Shown here piece after piece: positions 24,894 through 36,322 of a DNA stretch of 64,000 nucleotides. The position numbers and the translations under genes are program-made. The notes under the pieces were generated by a model. That model made no database searches. It saw nothing but the letters and a program-made list of their open reading frames with translations, and was not told the DNA's origin. The stretch comes from Kordiimonadaceae bacterium (GTDB lineage Bacteria > Pseudomonadota > Alphaproteobacteria > Sphingomonadales > Kordiimonadaceae): contig JAEPQB010000003.1 in NCBI GenBank assembly GCA_017640725.1, positions 434,001 to 498,000 on the forward strand, read 5' to 3'. Each line of letters begins with the position of its first letter. The first letter of the stretch is position 1.

Positions 24894-25475
24894 ATGAAAA
24901 TCTACGGCGAAGAAATATCCGGCAACTGTTTGAAGGTGAAATATGTTGCGGACTATCTGGGGCTTTCTTACGAATGGATAGATGTTGACATTGTTGCGGG
25001 TGGTTCGCGAACGCCCGAAATGTTGTCTAAAAACCCTGCCGGCCAGGTTCCCTTTGTTGAGTTTGACGATGGCAGAATTCTGTCCCAATCAAACACGATC
25101 ATACAATTTTTGGCAGAAGAGTCTGATTTGATTCCTGAAGACCCATTCCTGCGCGCAAAAATGATGGAATGGATGTTTTGGGAGCAATACAGCCATGAGA
25201 CTGCCATAGCGGTTGCAAGGTTTCGGGTGATCTATCAGGGGCAGGCGGTCGAAGATCTGGATCCGCAATTGGTCGCTAAGGGCAACGCCGCACTTGATTT
25301 GATGGAGAAGCATCTTATCAACCAGGAATGGTTTGTAGGTGAAAGGCTCTCTCTCGCAGACGTTGCGCTCGTGGCATACACCCAGTTTGCCGAACAGCCA
25401 GGTTTTTCTCTTGAAGCGAGACCCAATGTTCGGGCGTGGGTGCCAAGGGTTAAAGCGGCGCTCAATTGCGCTTAA
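24894..25475 (+). CDS. Glutathione S-transferase
   Basis: 193 residues: N-terminal thioredoxin-fold domain with the glutathione-site segment NPAGQVPFVEFDDGRILSQSNTI (cis-Pro and the Gln/Ser pair), then a helical C-terminal domain with LSLADVALVAYTQ. The N-terminal active-site residue appears to be Ser in EEISGNCLKVKY. Cytosolic conjugation or isomerisation enzyme; substrate unknown. Convergent with the ACT-protein gene, overlapping by 4 bases. Confidence 0.9.
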   Translation: MKIYGEEISGNCLKVKYVADYLGLSYEWIDVDIVAGGSRTPEMLSKNPAGQVPFVEFDDGRILSQSNTIIQFLAEESDLIPEDPFLRAKMMEWMFWEQYSHETAIAVARFRVIYQGQAVEDLDPQLVAKGNAALDLMEKHLINQEWFVGERLSLADVALVAYTQFAEQPGFSLEARPNVRAWVPRVKAALNCA

Positions 25476-25867
25476 GATTTGGTCATCTCTAACAAGGCCG
25501 TCATAGCATCTTCTGCTCGGTCTTCAGGAATGAAAAGATGATCGTGGTAAAATCCAGAAACTGGATTTACCCCCATTCCCAGGCCGGCCAATTTTGTGGT
25601 GACCCTAGCGAGAAACCCGACAGCATCCAGAGCTGAGTGCACATTCAAGGTGATCTTGCGGCAGGGAAACTCAAATGGCAGACCCGCTTGAACTGCCACT
25701 TTTTGTTCCAGGATAAGTGTCGTACCTTCCTGTTCCTCGAATTGCATTAGGGCTTTTACCGGTTTCGTATCAAAATCTTTAGGAACCGTAACAAACACAT
25801 AGGTTTGTGGATGCAAAACCGGCTCCATGGACCGAATGAGGGTTTCTAGGTTGTATTCGCCTGACAT
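25472..25867 (-). CDS. ACT-domain protein (DUF2241-like)
   Basis: 131 residues starting at ATG 25867 (MSGEYNLETLIRSMEPVL); an upstream in-frame start adds 30 residues without family match. The pattern is of two small ACT-like halves: YVFVTVPKDF with EGTTLILEQKVA, then FPCRKITLNVHSALDAVGFLARVTTKLAGLGMGVNPVSGFYHDHLFIPEDRAEDAMTALLEM read as a conserved C-terminal half. Related proteins bind amino acids and are annotated as acetyltransferase/ACT regulators. The ligand is unknown. It is 19 bases downstream of a membrane protein gene. Confidence 0.78.
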   Translation of the reverse strand: MSGEYNLETLIRSMEPVLHPQTYVFVTVPKDFDTKPVKALMQFEEQEGTTLILEQKVAVQAGLPFEFPCRKITLNVHSALDAVGFLARVTTKLAGLGMGVNPVSGFYHDHLFIPEDRAEDAMTALLEMTKS

Positions 25868-25886
25868 GCCAATGTCCCTGTGGTTG

Positions 25887-26450
25887 CTACCGCGCCCGGC
25901 AGGCGTTGATTTCTCTTGGTTCCGTGGTTCTATTGGATGCCTGCCAGCAGTCTTCATAAATTGAACAATAACAAATACTTACATCCAAACCTTGTTCCCA
26001 GGATTCAGCAAGTTGTTGTGTTCTTGGCTCCCATGGCACCGAAAAGAAAACGGCTTCTTCGTCGGCAGACATAACACCGGAATCAATGACACTCGTGCGA
26101 TAAAGTTCGTAGCTGAACGCCTTTTCTTTGCCCAGAGTTGCCAAAATAACGTTGTCCAACTCTTTGAATTGCTGGCCGTTGAATGTCACCTGGAGATTTT
26201 GGATGCGAGCAGGGCCAACACCCTTGTTGGCCACCACAATGGCATAACCGTCTTCATTGTATCGTTGGCTGATGGAGATATAGGGCCACACGTCGGCCTT
26301 TTGCTCTGCTCGAACTGCAAGTGCTTCATAGAGCGAAACAAGAAGTGCAAGGAACGAGAAGGCAAGTGCGAGCATCGACATATAGGCCGTAGGTGTCATT
26401 TTGCCTTTTGATTGAATTTCTTCTTCAGCTGCTTCAGGCAGTTCTGTCAC
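25887..26450 (-). CDS. Hypothetical membrane-anchored protein
   Basis: 187 residues, not recognised. The GTG at 26450 is preferred because GGGAG lies just upstream and because further extension would run through the tRNA-Ser gene. A single hydrophobic helix (MSMLALAFSFLALLVSLYEAL, here given as two overlapping parts MSMLALAFSFLA and LLVSLYEAL) follows about 25 residues, then ~130 residues probably outside the membrane, with a beta-rich pattern including YAIVVANKGVGPARIQNLQVT, similar in style to small bacterial immunoglobulin-like modules. No function is claimed. The ACT-protein gene follows on the same strand. Confidence 0.6.
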   Translation of the reverse strand: MTELPEAAEEEIQSKGKMTPTAYMSMLALAFSFLALLVSLYEALAVRAEQKADVWPYISISQRYNEDGYAIVVANKGVGPARIQNLQVTFNGQQFKELDNVILATLGKEKAFSYELYRTSVIDSGVMSADEEAVFFSVPWEPRTQQLAESWEQGLDVSICYCSIYEDCWQASNRTTEPREINACRAR

Positions 26451-26531
26451 GACGAATGTCTCCCACCAAAACCAAACAGTGTGTTCGTTCAGGACCAGCT
26501 TATGGACAGAATGGGATGAATGTAAAGAAGG

Positions 26532-26621
26532 TGGCGGGCAGGGTGGGATTCGAACCCACGAAGGGCTTGCACCCTTGCCGGTTTTCAAGACCGGTGCATT
26601 CAACCGCTCTGCCACCTGCCC
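26532..26621 (-). tRNA. tRNA-Ser (anticodon TGA)
   Basis: On the minus strand a 90-base cloverleaf with acceptor GGGCAGG/CCTGCCC, anticodon loop CTTGAAA between CCGGT and ACCGG arms (anticodon TGA), a long class II variable arm, T-arm GTGGGTTCGAATCCCAC and an encoded CCA end. The long variable arm and anticodon identify serine, reading UCA and UCN codons. Confidence 0.95.
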
Positions 26622-26875
26622 TTAGGTGCTTGCGATGAAGCTGCGAGGGGTTTTAGCGGCAGTTTTTGCTGCCGTCCAGTCTAAATTTTGCAGATCGTGA
26701 AAATGCTGCAAAAAACCTGTGTAATTCAGCGTCATTCGCCTTGCTATGGGGGGCGTGACTTGTTAGAAATATGGGTCTGTAGCCACAATATCTCGGGGGT
26801 AACGGGGGCAATTGGGGCTATATCTTTGTTTCAGCGTACGCAGGCGTGCCTGCCCACTCAAAGGGGTCTTTGCTG

Positions 26876-29602
26876 GTGAGCGATAACACACCCATTCCGC
26901 CAGAAGAGCGAGATATCCAGCCCATTAAAATTGAAGACGAGATGAAGGCATCGTACCTCGATTACGCCATGAGCGTCATCGTGTCACGCGCTCTGCCGGA
27001 CGCGCGAGATGGCCTCAAGCCGGTCCATCGCCGTATTCTCTATTCGATGCATGAAAACGGATACGAGTGGAACAAGCCGTTCCGCAAATCTGCCCGTATT
27101 GTCGGTGACGTTATGGGTAAATATCACCCGCACGGTGATAGCGCGATTTATGACGCCCTTGTGCGCATGGCGCAGGACTTCTCCATGCGGGCGCCGCTCG
27201 TCGATGGGCAGGGTAACTTTGGTTCCATGGACGGCGACAATGCGGCGGCCATGCGTTACACCGAAGCGCGAATGGACAAAGTGGCGTCCGTACTGCTTAA
27301 CGATATTGAGAAAGATACCGTTGCATTCCGGCCCAACTACGACGAAAGCGAAAGCGAGCCCGTTGTTTTGCCGGCGAGATTTCCAAATCTGCTGGTTAAC
27401 GGCGGTACGGGCATTGCCGTGGGTATGGCAACCAACATCCCGCCGCACAATATCACGGAAGTTATCGACGGTGTATTTGCGCTGATCGATAACCCTGAGA
27501 TCGACACACTCGGTTTGATGGAGCATGTGAAAGGCCCTGATCTGCCTACTGGTGCAAGCATTTTGGGTGCTGGCGGCATCAGGCAGGCCTATGAGACCGG
27601 CAAAGGCTCCATCACGATCCGAAGCAAAACTCATATCGAGGAAGTGCGCAAGGACCGCGAAGCCATCATAATCACCGAAGTGCCGTTCCAAGTGAACAAA
27701 TCTTCGATGATCGAAAAAATTGCGGAGTGTGTTCAAACCAAGCGCATTGAAGGTATCGCCGATATTCGGGACGAAAGTGACCGCGATGGCGTTCGGGTTG
27801 TTATTGAGCTCAAGCGGGACGGTGTTCCTGACGTGATCCTGAACCAGCTTTATCGTTTTACGCCGGTCCAAACCAGCTTCGGCATCAATATGCTGGCGAT
27901 CAATGGCGGCAAGCCGGAGCAAATGACGCTTAAGGCTGTCCTACAGGCCTTCATCGATTTTCGTGAAGAAGTCATCACACGGCGCACCAAGTTTGAGCTG
28001 AATAAAGCACGAGACAGGGCCCATATTATGGTTGGCCTAGTCACGGCTGTTGCCAATATTGATGAAGTTGTCGCAATTATCCGTGGCGCTTCTTCACCAG
28101 CAGCTGCGCGCGAGGCTTTGGCTGCCAAAAAGTGGGATGCAGCCGATGTGTTGCCGTATCTTGAGCTGATCAATGAGGCGGGGCGTGCGAACGATGACGG
28201 CACCTATCAGCTGTCAGAAATTCAGATCAAGGCGATTCTGGACCTACGCCTGCACCGCCTGACCGCTCTCGGCCGCGATGAAATAGGCGGCGAACTTGAA
28301 ACACTGGCTCAGAAAATTCGCGAATATCTGGAAATTCTGCAGTCGCGTGACCGGCTATTTGAAGTTCTCCGTGAAGAACTACAGGACGTTCGCGACGAAT
28401 TCGGAGACGAGCGCCGCACAGAGATTGATCTGAACGCCGTTGGCGCGTTTGAGGATGAAGACCTGATCGCGCGCGAAGACATGGTGGTGACGGTCACGCA
28501 CTCGGGTTACATCAAACGAGTGCCGCTTTCCACATATCGGGCGCAGCGGCGGGGCGGCAAAGGCCGCTCTGGCATGCAAACCAAAGAAGAGGATTTCCTC
28601 TCTACATTGTTTGTTGCTGACACGCACACGCCAGTTCTGTTCTTCTCTAACCTTGGCCAAGTTTACAAAATGAAGGTGTGGAAGCTGCCACTGGGCACAC
28701 CTCAATCCAAAGGCAAGGCAGTTATAAATATGCTTCCATTGAAGCAGGGCGAAACGATCGCCACCATTTTGCCACTTCCAGAAGACGAAGAAAGCTGGGA
28801 AGACCTGCATGTTATGTTCGCAACAGCGAAAGGCAACGTGCGCCGCAATAAATTGTCCGATTTCTCTAACGTTATGGCCAATGGTAAAATTGCCATTCGG
28901 TTCGCAGATGAAGACGACAAGCTTATTGGTGTTGAAGTCTGCACAGAAGACGACGACGTGCTGTTGGCCGCTAGCGGCGGCCGGGCTATTCGGTTTAAAG
29001 CCACCGATGTAAGGCTATTCGTTGGCAGAACGTCTACGGGCGTTCGCGGTATGAAGTTCGGTGATGATGAAGAAGTTGTCTCCATGTGCATCATCAACGG
29101 CACCGACGCTTCTGTTGATGAGCGGAACGCATATCTGCGGGCGGCACCTTGGAAATCAGAGCCTGGTGAGCAGACACTGTCCGACGAGCGCATGGCCGAA
29201 CTAGAGGCGACCGAACAATTTGTGCTCACGGTCGCTGCTAACGGGTTTGGCAAGCGTACCAGCAGCCATGAATATCGTCTTACCAATCGTGGCGGGCAGG
29301 GTATCTGGAACGTGCCGTCAAGTGAGGATATGAGGGCTGAAATTGGTGCTGTGGTCGGCGCATTCCCGATCACAGAAGCTGAACAGCTCATGATGGTGAC
29401 GGACCAGGGCAAACTGATCCGCACGCCTGTTCATGATGTTCGGATTGCTAGTCGAAACACAAAGGGTGTGACGCTGTTTAAAGTCGCTGACGACGAAACA
29501 ATTGTGTCAGTGGCCAAGCTTCAGGAAACCGAAGAAGAAGATGTTTCTGACGAAGCCGACGCGGAGAACATGGAGGCAGAAGCATCCTCTGAAACTGAGT
29601 AA
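26876..29602 (+). CDS. gyrA: DNA gyrase subunit A
   Basis: 908 residues from GTG 26876 (AAGGGG site), about the usual size. The breakage-reunion domain has [20 protein letters not shown], the quinolone-resistance region [20 protein letters not shown] with the sensitive Ser and Asp intact, and catalytic Tyr in [11 protein letters not shown]. The C-terminal six-bladed DNA-wrapping domain carries the GyrA box QRRGGKG. The protein ends in an acidic tail rich in Glu and Asp. With GyrB it introduces negative supercoils. Confidence 0.97.
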   Translation: MSDNTPIPPEERDIQPIKIEDEMKASYLDYAMSVIVSRALPDARDGLKPVHRRILYSMHENGYEWNKPFRKSARIVGDVMGKYHPHGDSAIYDALVRMAQDFSMRAPLVDGQGNFGSMDGDNAAAMRYTEARMDKVASVLLNDIEKDTVAFRPNYDESESEPVVLPARFPNLLVNGGTGIAVGMATNIPPHNITEVIDGVFALIDNPEIDTLGLMEHVKGPDLPTGASILGAGGIRQAYETGKGSITIRSKTHIEEVRKDREAIIITEVPFQVNKSSMIEKIAECVQTKRIEGIADIRDESDRDGVRVVIELKRDGVPDVILNQLYRFTPVQTSFGINMLAINGGKPEQMTLKAVLQAFIDFREEVITRRTKFELNKARDRAHIMVGLVTAVANIDEVVAIIRGASSPAAAREALAAKKWDAADVLPYLELINEAGRANDDGTYQLSEIQIKAILDLRLHRLTALGRDEIGGELETLAQKIREYLEILQSRDRLFEVLREELQDVRDEFGDERRTEIDLNAVGAFEDEDLIAREDMVVTVTHSGYIKRVPLSTYRAQRRGGKGRSGMQTKEEDFLSTLFVADTHTPVLFFSNLGQVYKMKVWKLPLGTPQSKGKAVINMLPLKQGETIATILPLPEDEESWEDLHVMFATAKGNVRRNKLSDFSNVMANGKIAIRFADEDDKLIGVEVCTEDDDVLLAASGGRAIRFKATDVRLFVGRTSTGVRGMKFGDDEEVVSMCIINGTDASVDERNAYLRAAPWKSEPGEQTLSDERMAELEATEQFVLTVAANGFGKRTSSHEYRLTNRGGQGIWNVPSSEDMRAEIGAVVGAFPITEAEQLMMVTDQGKLIRTPVHDVRIASRNTKGVTLFKVADDETIVSVAKLQETEEEDVSDEADAENMEAEASSETE

Positions 29603-29625
29603 TATCAGCTTCTTAAAAAGCTTTG

Positions 29626-30249
29626 TTAATTTATCAAAAGAAGAGTAATTGCGCCGGCAGCCAGCACGCTGCCGGCGATTTTGTTGGCGAGGGACAGTTT
29701 GTTTTTTTGCGTCAGCCACTTCTTGGCTTTTGCCGCTATCAGAACCCACGTCATGTCAAGCACCGCAGCAACGGTCAGGAAAGTTGCCGACAAAACTAAT
29801 AGCTGAGGTTTTACAGGTAGGTCGCTACTAACGAATTGCGGAAAGAAAGCCGCAAAAAACAGGATAGTTTTTGGACTGGTGAAGCAAATGAGGGCCGATT
29901 TGCTGAAGCTCATCCACAAGGGCGCAGCAGCTGGAGGCAAGTCGGTATGGCCAATATCCACCGGTTTCAGGAAAGCCTGAACAGATAAATACAACAAATA
30001 CAAGACGCCAGCATACCGTATACCGGTGAGAACATGGGTTGGCAGTTCTGCAACAGCGGCAAATCCAAAGTAATTGATTGCAAGGTAAATCAGGCTAACC
30101 AACGTTGCACCGGCCACGACTGCAACACCATGTTTTGGCCCATCTCGCAAGGATTCCGCCACAATAAGGCTGACGATTGGGCCTGGTGTGAAGATAAAGC
30201 CGACCGTTGCTGCCACAAAAAGCAACCAAAGTGTGGGGTCTATTGTCAC
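29626..30249 (-). CDS. LysE/RhtB-family exporter
   Basis: 207 residues, GTG start, five to six membrane helices. N-terminal FTPGPIVSLIVAESLRDGPKHGVAVVAGA and KSALICFTSPKTILFFAAFFPQFV are the LysE family signatures. Such proteins export amino acids or their derivatives, such as lysine, homoserine or threonine, driven by the proton gradient. The substrate cannot be read. It is convergent with gyrA (24-base gap) and divergent from coaD. Confidence 0.88.
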   Translation of the reverse strand: MTIDPTLWLLFVAATVGFIFTPGPIVSLIVAESLRDGPKHGVAVVAGATLVSLIYLAINYFGFAAVAELPTHVLTGIRYAGVLYLLYLSVQAFLKPVDIGHTDLPPAAAPLWMSFSKSALICFTSPKTILFFAAFFPQFVSSDLPVKPQLLVLSATFLTVAAVLDMTWVLIAAKAKKWLTQKNKLSLANKIAGSVLAAGAITLLLIN

Positions 30250-30364
30250 TGCAGAATCTGTCCACTCACAATTACGGCACCGATTTGCCTTGAGTTTTTA
30301 CCCATATTCGGGAATGTTGCCGCAAAGCAATAAGCAAAATTGCACCTTTCGCATGAGGAAAGCC

Positions 30365-30880
30365 ATGGCAAAAGAACGCGTTGGCGTCTACCCCGGAACC
30401 TTTGACCCCATCACCAATGGCCATTTGGATATTATTAAGCGCGGCCTAGGCCTCGTAGACAGGCTGGTTATTGGTGTGGCAACCAACCCAAGCAAAAATC
30501 CACTGTTTACTTTGGAAGAACGCGTCGCAGTCGTCGAACGCGAGACGCGGGAGATGGGCAAAGAAGCTGGGGTTCATATCGAAGTTGTGCAGTTTGACGA
30601 ACTATTGATGAAGTTTGCTGAACGAGTTCAAGCAGACTTTATTATTCGTGGCTTGCGAGCTGTGGCCGACTTCGAATACGAGTTCCAAATGACGGGAATG
30701 AACTATCAAATCAACCCCAACATTGAGACAGTGTTTTTGATGGCCGACCCGAAATTCCAGACGATTGCGTCACGACTTGTTAAAGAGGTGGCGATTTACG
30801 GCGGCAACATCGCCTCATTTGTCCCAGAACAGGTGGCGTCTGAAGTTGTCGAAAAAGTTCAAGCCATTTCAAAGACATAA
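30365..30880 (+). CDS. coaD: Phosphopantetheine adenylyltransferase
   Basis: 171 residues from the ATG at 30365 (upstream frame is open but has no family match). T/HxGH nucleotidyl-transfer motif is VYPGTFDPITNGHLDII; the ISSRLVKE signature appears as TIASRLVKEVA; RGLRAVADFEYEFQM and the C-terminal VAIYGGNIASFVP are typical. It joins AMP to 4'-phosphopantetheine in CoA synthesis. A cyclophilin gene begins 15 bases after, so an operon is likely. Confidence 0.96.
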   Translation: MAKERVGVYPGTFDPITNGHLDIIKRGLGLVDRLVIGVATNPSKNPLFTLEERVAVVERETREMGKEAGVHIEVVQFDELLMKFAERVQADFIIRGLRAVADFEYEFQMTGMNYQINPNIETVFLMADPKFQTIASRLVKEVAIYGGNIASFVPEQVASEVVEKVQAISKT

Positions 30881-30895
30881 GCTGGTTTTATTTGT

Positions 30896-31435
30896 ATGAT
30901 GATTAGACTGTTTGCACTTCTCACTCTTTTGATAGGGGTTGGTATGACCGAAGAAACTGAAGCCCAAGAACTTGACCTCGAGAATACCCTGTACATGGAT
31001 ATTGAGTTTGGTCGGGTGGTGATTGCAATGCGACCCGATGTGGCGCCAAAGCATGTGGCGCGCATCAAGGAACTTACCCGTGAAGGGTTTTATGACGGGC
31101 TTGCATTTCACCGAGTGATTCCAGGGTTTATGGCTCAAGGTGGTGATCCACTTGGTAATGGTACAGGGGGGTCCGGGCAAAATGTCGCGGCTGAGTTCAG
31201 CCGCCTTCCGCATGTGCGAGGGACAACGTCCATGGCGCGGGCAACAGACCCCGACAGTGCTGACAGCCAGTTCTTCATCTGTTTCGTACGCTGTGCAGCT
31301 CTGGACTATGAATATACGGTTTGGGGCCGAGTTGTTGCAGGTATGGAGTTCGTTGATCAAATTGCTGTCGGTGAACCACCACGCAATCCAACGTCCATCG
31401 TAAAAATGCAGGTGGCGGCAGACGCCAAGGAATAA
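30896..31435 (+). CDS. Cyclophilin-type peptidyl-prolyl isomerase, exported
   Basis: 179 residues with an N-terminal signal (MMIRLFALLTLLIGVGMTEE region). The cyclophilin core has the catalytic Arg in GLAFHRVIPGFMAQGGDP, then GGSGQNVAAEF, SQFFICFV and YTVWGRVVAGMEFVD. Two cysteines occur near the active site (ICFVRCAALD). It accelerates proline isomerisation in periplasmic protein folding. It sits in the coaD-queA-tgt string with 15- and 5-base gaps to its neighbours. Confidence 0.92.
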   Translation: MMIRLFALLTLLIGVGMTEETEAQELDLENTLYMDIEFGRVVIAMRPDVAPKHVARIKELTREGFYDGLAFHRVIPGFMAQGGDPLGNGTGGSGQNVAAEFSRLPHVRGTTSMARATDPDSADSQFFICFVRCAALDYEYTVWGRVVAGMEFVDQIAVGEPPRNPTSIVKMQVAADAKE

Positions 31436-31440
31436 GTCTG

Positions 31441-31752
31441 ATGGCGGGCAAGTACCCCAATCGCTTCAAAGAGCTGCCTCTCTACGACGGCAGGTTTGAC
31501 GCGTACAAACTATCCGCCCAAGAATCTGACGTACTGTTTGCAAATTATCCGGCGGGAACAAATATCCCGCCACATACTCATGACACTGATAACTATGGTG
31601 TTATTACACGCGGAGAACTCATCCTGACGATAGGAAACGAGATCACGCGACACGGTCCCGGCGACTGGTATCATGTGCCAGCGGGTGCAGTACACTCAGC
31701 GATTTTTAAGGTCGAAACCGACGAAATCGAATTCTGGTTCGAACCCAAATAG
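31441..31752 (+). CDS. Small cupin-domain protein
   Basis: 103 residues, a single beta-barrel cupin. Cupin motif 1 is PPHTHDTDNYGVITRGEL with two His and Glu, motif 2 is GPGDWYHVPAGAVHSAIF with the final metal-ligand His. Function in the family ranges from dioxygenases to sugar binding; without neighbours of known pathway none can be chosen. The gene starts 5 bases after the cyclophilin stop and 63 bases before queA. Confidence 0.82.
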   Translation: MAGKYPNRFKELPLYDGRFDAYKLSAQESDVLFANYPAGTNIPPHTHDTDNYGVITRGELILTIGNEITRHGPGDWYHVPAGAVHSAIFKVETDEIEFWFEPK

Positions 31753-31815
31753 AAAATTCAAATCGCTGTAAGGCTTGGCTTGCCCTGAATAGAGCAGTGA
31801 GCTAAAAGCCGCGCC

Positions 31816-33995
<2,180 letters not shown>

Positions 33996-34068
33996 GGGCG
34001 CAAACCTGCACAATTTAGCTATGCACGAGAAATATTTCATTTTTTTGTGCGTCCAGTGATAGTTTTGC

Positions 34069-34097
34069 TTGACCGGGTGAGATGATCCACCTATGTT
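34069..34097 (+). promoter_or_regulatory. Probable promoter of tRNA-Lys
   Basis: TTGACC at 34069-34074 and TATGTT at 34092-34097 with a 17-base spacer. It would place the transcript start about 35 bases upstream of the mature tRNA 5' end. Confidence 0.6.
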
Positions 34098-34138
34098 CCG
34101 CCGCGTTCGAGGGCAAGCCCTATGAACACCCTCATTGA

Positions 34139-34214
34139 GGGCCCGTAGCTCAGCTGGTAGAGCAACTGACTTTTAATCAGTAGGTCACAGGTTCGAACCC
34201 TGTCGGGCTCACCA
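34139..34214 (+). tRNA. tRNA-Lys (anticodon TTT)
   Basis: 76-base cloverleaf: acceptor GGGCCCG/CGGGCTC (one G-T pair), D-arm GCTCAGCTGGTAGAGC, anticodon stem CTGAC with loop CTTTTAA giving TTT, T-arm ACAGGTTCGAACCCTGT and encoded ACCA. Class I, with a short variable loop. Confidence 0.97.
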
Positions 34215-34219
34215 TTTCC

Positions 34220-34250
34220 AAAGGTCGACGCGTTGGCGCCGGCCTTTTTT
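34220..34250 (+). terminator. Intrinsic terminator of tRNA-Lys
   Basis: A long stem (AAGGTCG with CGGCCTT, then CGC/GCG inside) is followed by six T, six bases after the tRNA CCA end. Confidence 0.78.
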
Positions 34251-34383
34251 ATTTTTAGAACTTTCGTTAGCGCATCAATAGCGCAAATCCTTGCTTTGCC
34301 TTGAAAATGACGTGATTGCAGGGTTGTTTCTAACTGTCAGTCAGCCTAGTCTATCGGCAATGATTTCGGGGAGAATTAGACCG

Positions 34384-35454
34384 ATGAGTTTTGCGTCGTT
34401 TTTGCGTGCTTTAGTATTGGCATGTTTTGGTTTGAGTTATGCCGTTGCAGGCCAAGAGGCCACAGAAGCGCAGCAAAAAGACCCGGAATTTGAGGCCTGG
34501 CTGGAAGCGGTGCGAGTGGAAGCTCGCGACCGCGGAATTTCTGAAAACACCATTGAAGCCGCGCTCACTGACGTTACACCCATTGTTCGTGTCATCAAGC
34601 GCGACCGGAACCAACCCGAAGTGAAACAGACTTATGCGCGGTACCTGAAAGCGCGGGTAAGCGATTGGCGCAAATCCAAAGGCGCACAGGCAATTGTCGA
34701 TAATGCCGAATCACTTTCAGCTGCTGCGCAAAAATATGGTGTTCAGGAAAGATTTATCGCCGCGATTTGGGGAGTTGAAACCAATTATGGCACGGTGCCC
34801 CTGACATATTCCGTGTTTGATGCCGTGGCGACTCTCGCATATGACAAACGCCGCGGCCCCAGGTTTCGCCGTGAACTCTTCGCGGCTTTAGAAATTCTCG
34901 ATAAGGGCATGACATCTTTTGACAAACTCAAGGGTTCTTGGGCAGGAGCCATGGGGCAACCGCAGTTTATGCCCGAAAATTATTTGAAGTACGCAGTCGA
35001 TATGGACGGAGACGGCGAGCGCGATATTTGGGAAAATCGGGCTGATGTACAGGGTTCCATCGCGAACTATCTAAAGTCGTTCGGTTGGCGTGATGACCAG
35101 ACTTGGGGGCGTAAAGTGAAGTTGCCGGCTGGCGGTGAAACAAGTTTGATCGCACCGCAAGAAGCCGGTGTTGAACCTGACAGACAATGCAAGCGTTTCA
35201 AAACAATGAACGTGTGGCGAGACCTGCAGGATTGGCAGGCTTTAGGGGTGCGTCGTCTGGATGGTACTGATTTGCCCTCGCGCTCAATTCCGGCCGCATT
35301 AATTGTTGGGGACGAGGGTGATGGTGAAGGGTACCTGGTGTATCGCAATTTCTGTTCAATCATGCGCTATAACCCATCTTTCAAATACGCTCTTTCGGTT
35401 GGTTTGTTGTCGGACGCTATTCAAGCTGGCGCTAACGAAATTTCTTCACGGTAA
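34384..35454 (+). CDS. Lytic murein transglycosylase, MltB family
   Basis: 356 residues; ATG 34384 has a GGGGAGAATTAG site and yields a signal peptide (MSFASFLRALVLACFGLSYAVAG). The catalytic Glu is in IAAIWGVETNYGTVPLTYSVFDA; the segment KGSWAGAMGQPQFMPENYLKYAVDMDGDGERDIWEN is the MltB/Slt70-like substrate-site motif. It cleaves peptidoglycan between MurNAc and GlcNAc with anhydro-ring formation in the periplasm. Two bases separate it from rlpA, so both act in the same envelope operon. Confidence 0.92.
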   Translation: MSFASFLRALVLACFGLSYAVAGQEATEAQQKDPEFEAWLEAVRVEARDRGISENTIEAALTDVTPIVRVIKRDRNQPEVKQTYARYLKARVSDWRKSKGAQAIVDNAESLSAAAQKYGVQERFIAAIWGVETNYGTVPLTYSVFDAVATLAYDKRRGPRFRRELFAALEILDKGMTSFDKLKGSWAGAMGQPQFMPENYLKYAVDMDGDGERDIWENRADVQGSIANYLKSFGWRDDQTWGRKVKLPAGGETSLIAPQEAGVEPDRQCKRFKTMNVWRDLQDWQALGVRRLDGTDLPSRSIPAALIVGDEGDGEGYLVYRNFCSIMRYNPSFKYALSVGLLSDAIQAGANEISSR

Positions 35455-35456
35455 TC

Positions 35457-36290
35457 ATGAATGATGGGCTGAAATATCTGATTGCGGCGGGATTGGCGGT
35501 TACGCTTGCTGCGTGTTCTGGTTCAGGGCCGAGAACAACCAGCCGAATGCCGGAAAACAATGAATTGCCGACTGGTACGCAGGGCGTCAAGCGCAAGGTT
35601 GGAAACCCGTACAAGGTCGCGGGCGTTTGGTATTACCCGAAGGAAGAACCCTATTACGACGAAACTGGGTTCGCTTCCTGGTACGGTAAGGACTTTCACG
35701 GCAAACTGACGGCCAACGGTGAAATATATAATATGAACGCACTCACGGCCGCCCACAAAACGCTGCCGATGCCTTCGTATGTCAAAGTTACGAACCTTGA
35801 AAACAACCGCTCAATCGTTTTGCGTGTCAATGACCGCGGACCTTTTGTGTCTGGTCGATTGATCGATGTCTCGCGCAGAGGTGCACAATTGTTGGGTTTT
35901 CAAAAACAAGGCGTTACCCGGGTAAGGATCCAGGCATCGGATGAACGCGGCCGAGTGGCCCGCGGTTCTTCAAGACGACAGGTGGCAAGGGCCCCTCAGC
36001 AGCCCGTGAGACGTGAAAGTCAGCAATCTTCCAACACTGCAGCGGGTGCCGAGACACATTTCGTTCAGATCGGATCGTTTAGCAGTCAGGAAAATGCCGC
36101 CATTCAGGCCAACCAGCTGAGAAAATCCGGGCACCCTGCGCGCGTGCAGCGGCAGGTGCAGAATGGCAGAACATTTTGGCGCGTTCGTATCGGTCCATTC
36201 ATTGAAAGGTTGCTTGCGCAAGATAGGCTTGACCGCGTGGTGGCTGATGGTTTTTATGACGCACGAATTTTTACTGAGAAGACGCGTTAA
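35457..36290 (+). CDS. rlpA: RlpA-like septal ring lytic transglycosylase, lipoprotein with SPOR domain
   Basis: 277 residues. Lipoprotein signal with lipobox LAAC (Cys20). The RlpA double-psi beta-barrel runs from about 60 to 160: TGFASWYGKDFHGKLTANGEIYN, TAAHKTLPMPSYVKVTNL, RVNDRGPFVSGRLIDVSRRGAQLLGF. A Gln/Arg-rich linker leads to a C-terminal SPOR domain (FVQIGSFSSQENAAIQANQL to end) that binds denuded glycan at the division septum. It lies between a transglycosylase and a D,D-carboxypeptidase gene. Confidence 0.93.
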   Translation: MNDGLKYLIAAGLAVTLAACSGSGPRTTSRMPENNELPTGTQGVKRKVGNPYKVAGVWYYPKEEPYYDETGFASWYGKDFHGKLTANGEIYNMNALTAAHKTLPMPSYVKVTNLENNRSIVLRVNDRGPFVSGRLIDVSRRGAQLLGFQKQGVTRVRIQASDERGRVARGSSRRQVARAPQQPVRRESQQSSNTAAGAETHFVQIGSFSSQENAAIQANQLRKSGHPARVQRQVQNGRTFWRVRIGPFIERLLAQDRLDRVVADGFYDARIFTEKTR

Positions 36291-36322
36291 GCAGTTTTTT
36301 CAGGGCTTCACTCAAAGGGTAA

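Noticed and set aside
26451-26615. Extended N-terminus of the hypothetical membrane protein running through tRNA-Ser
   Set aside because: The tRNA is complete and a GGGAG site before the GTG at 26450 gives a better start.
27100-27250. Quinolone-resistance substitution in gyrA
   Set aside because: The Ser and Asp of the resistance-determining region (GDSAIYD) are the sensitive residues.
26984-27922. Minus-strand frame of 312 codons inside gyrA
   Set aside because: Shadow of the gyrA reading frame; no ribosome binding site or recognisable domain.
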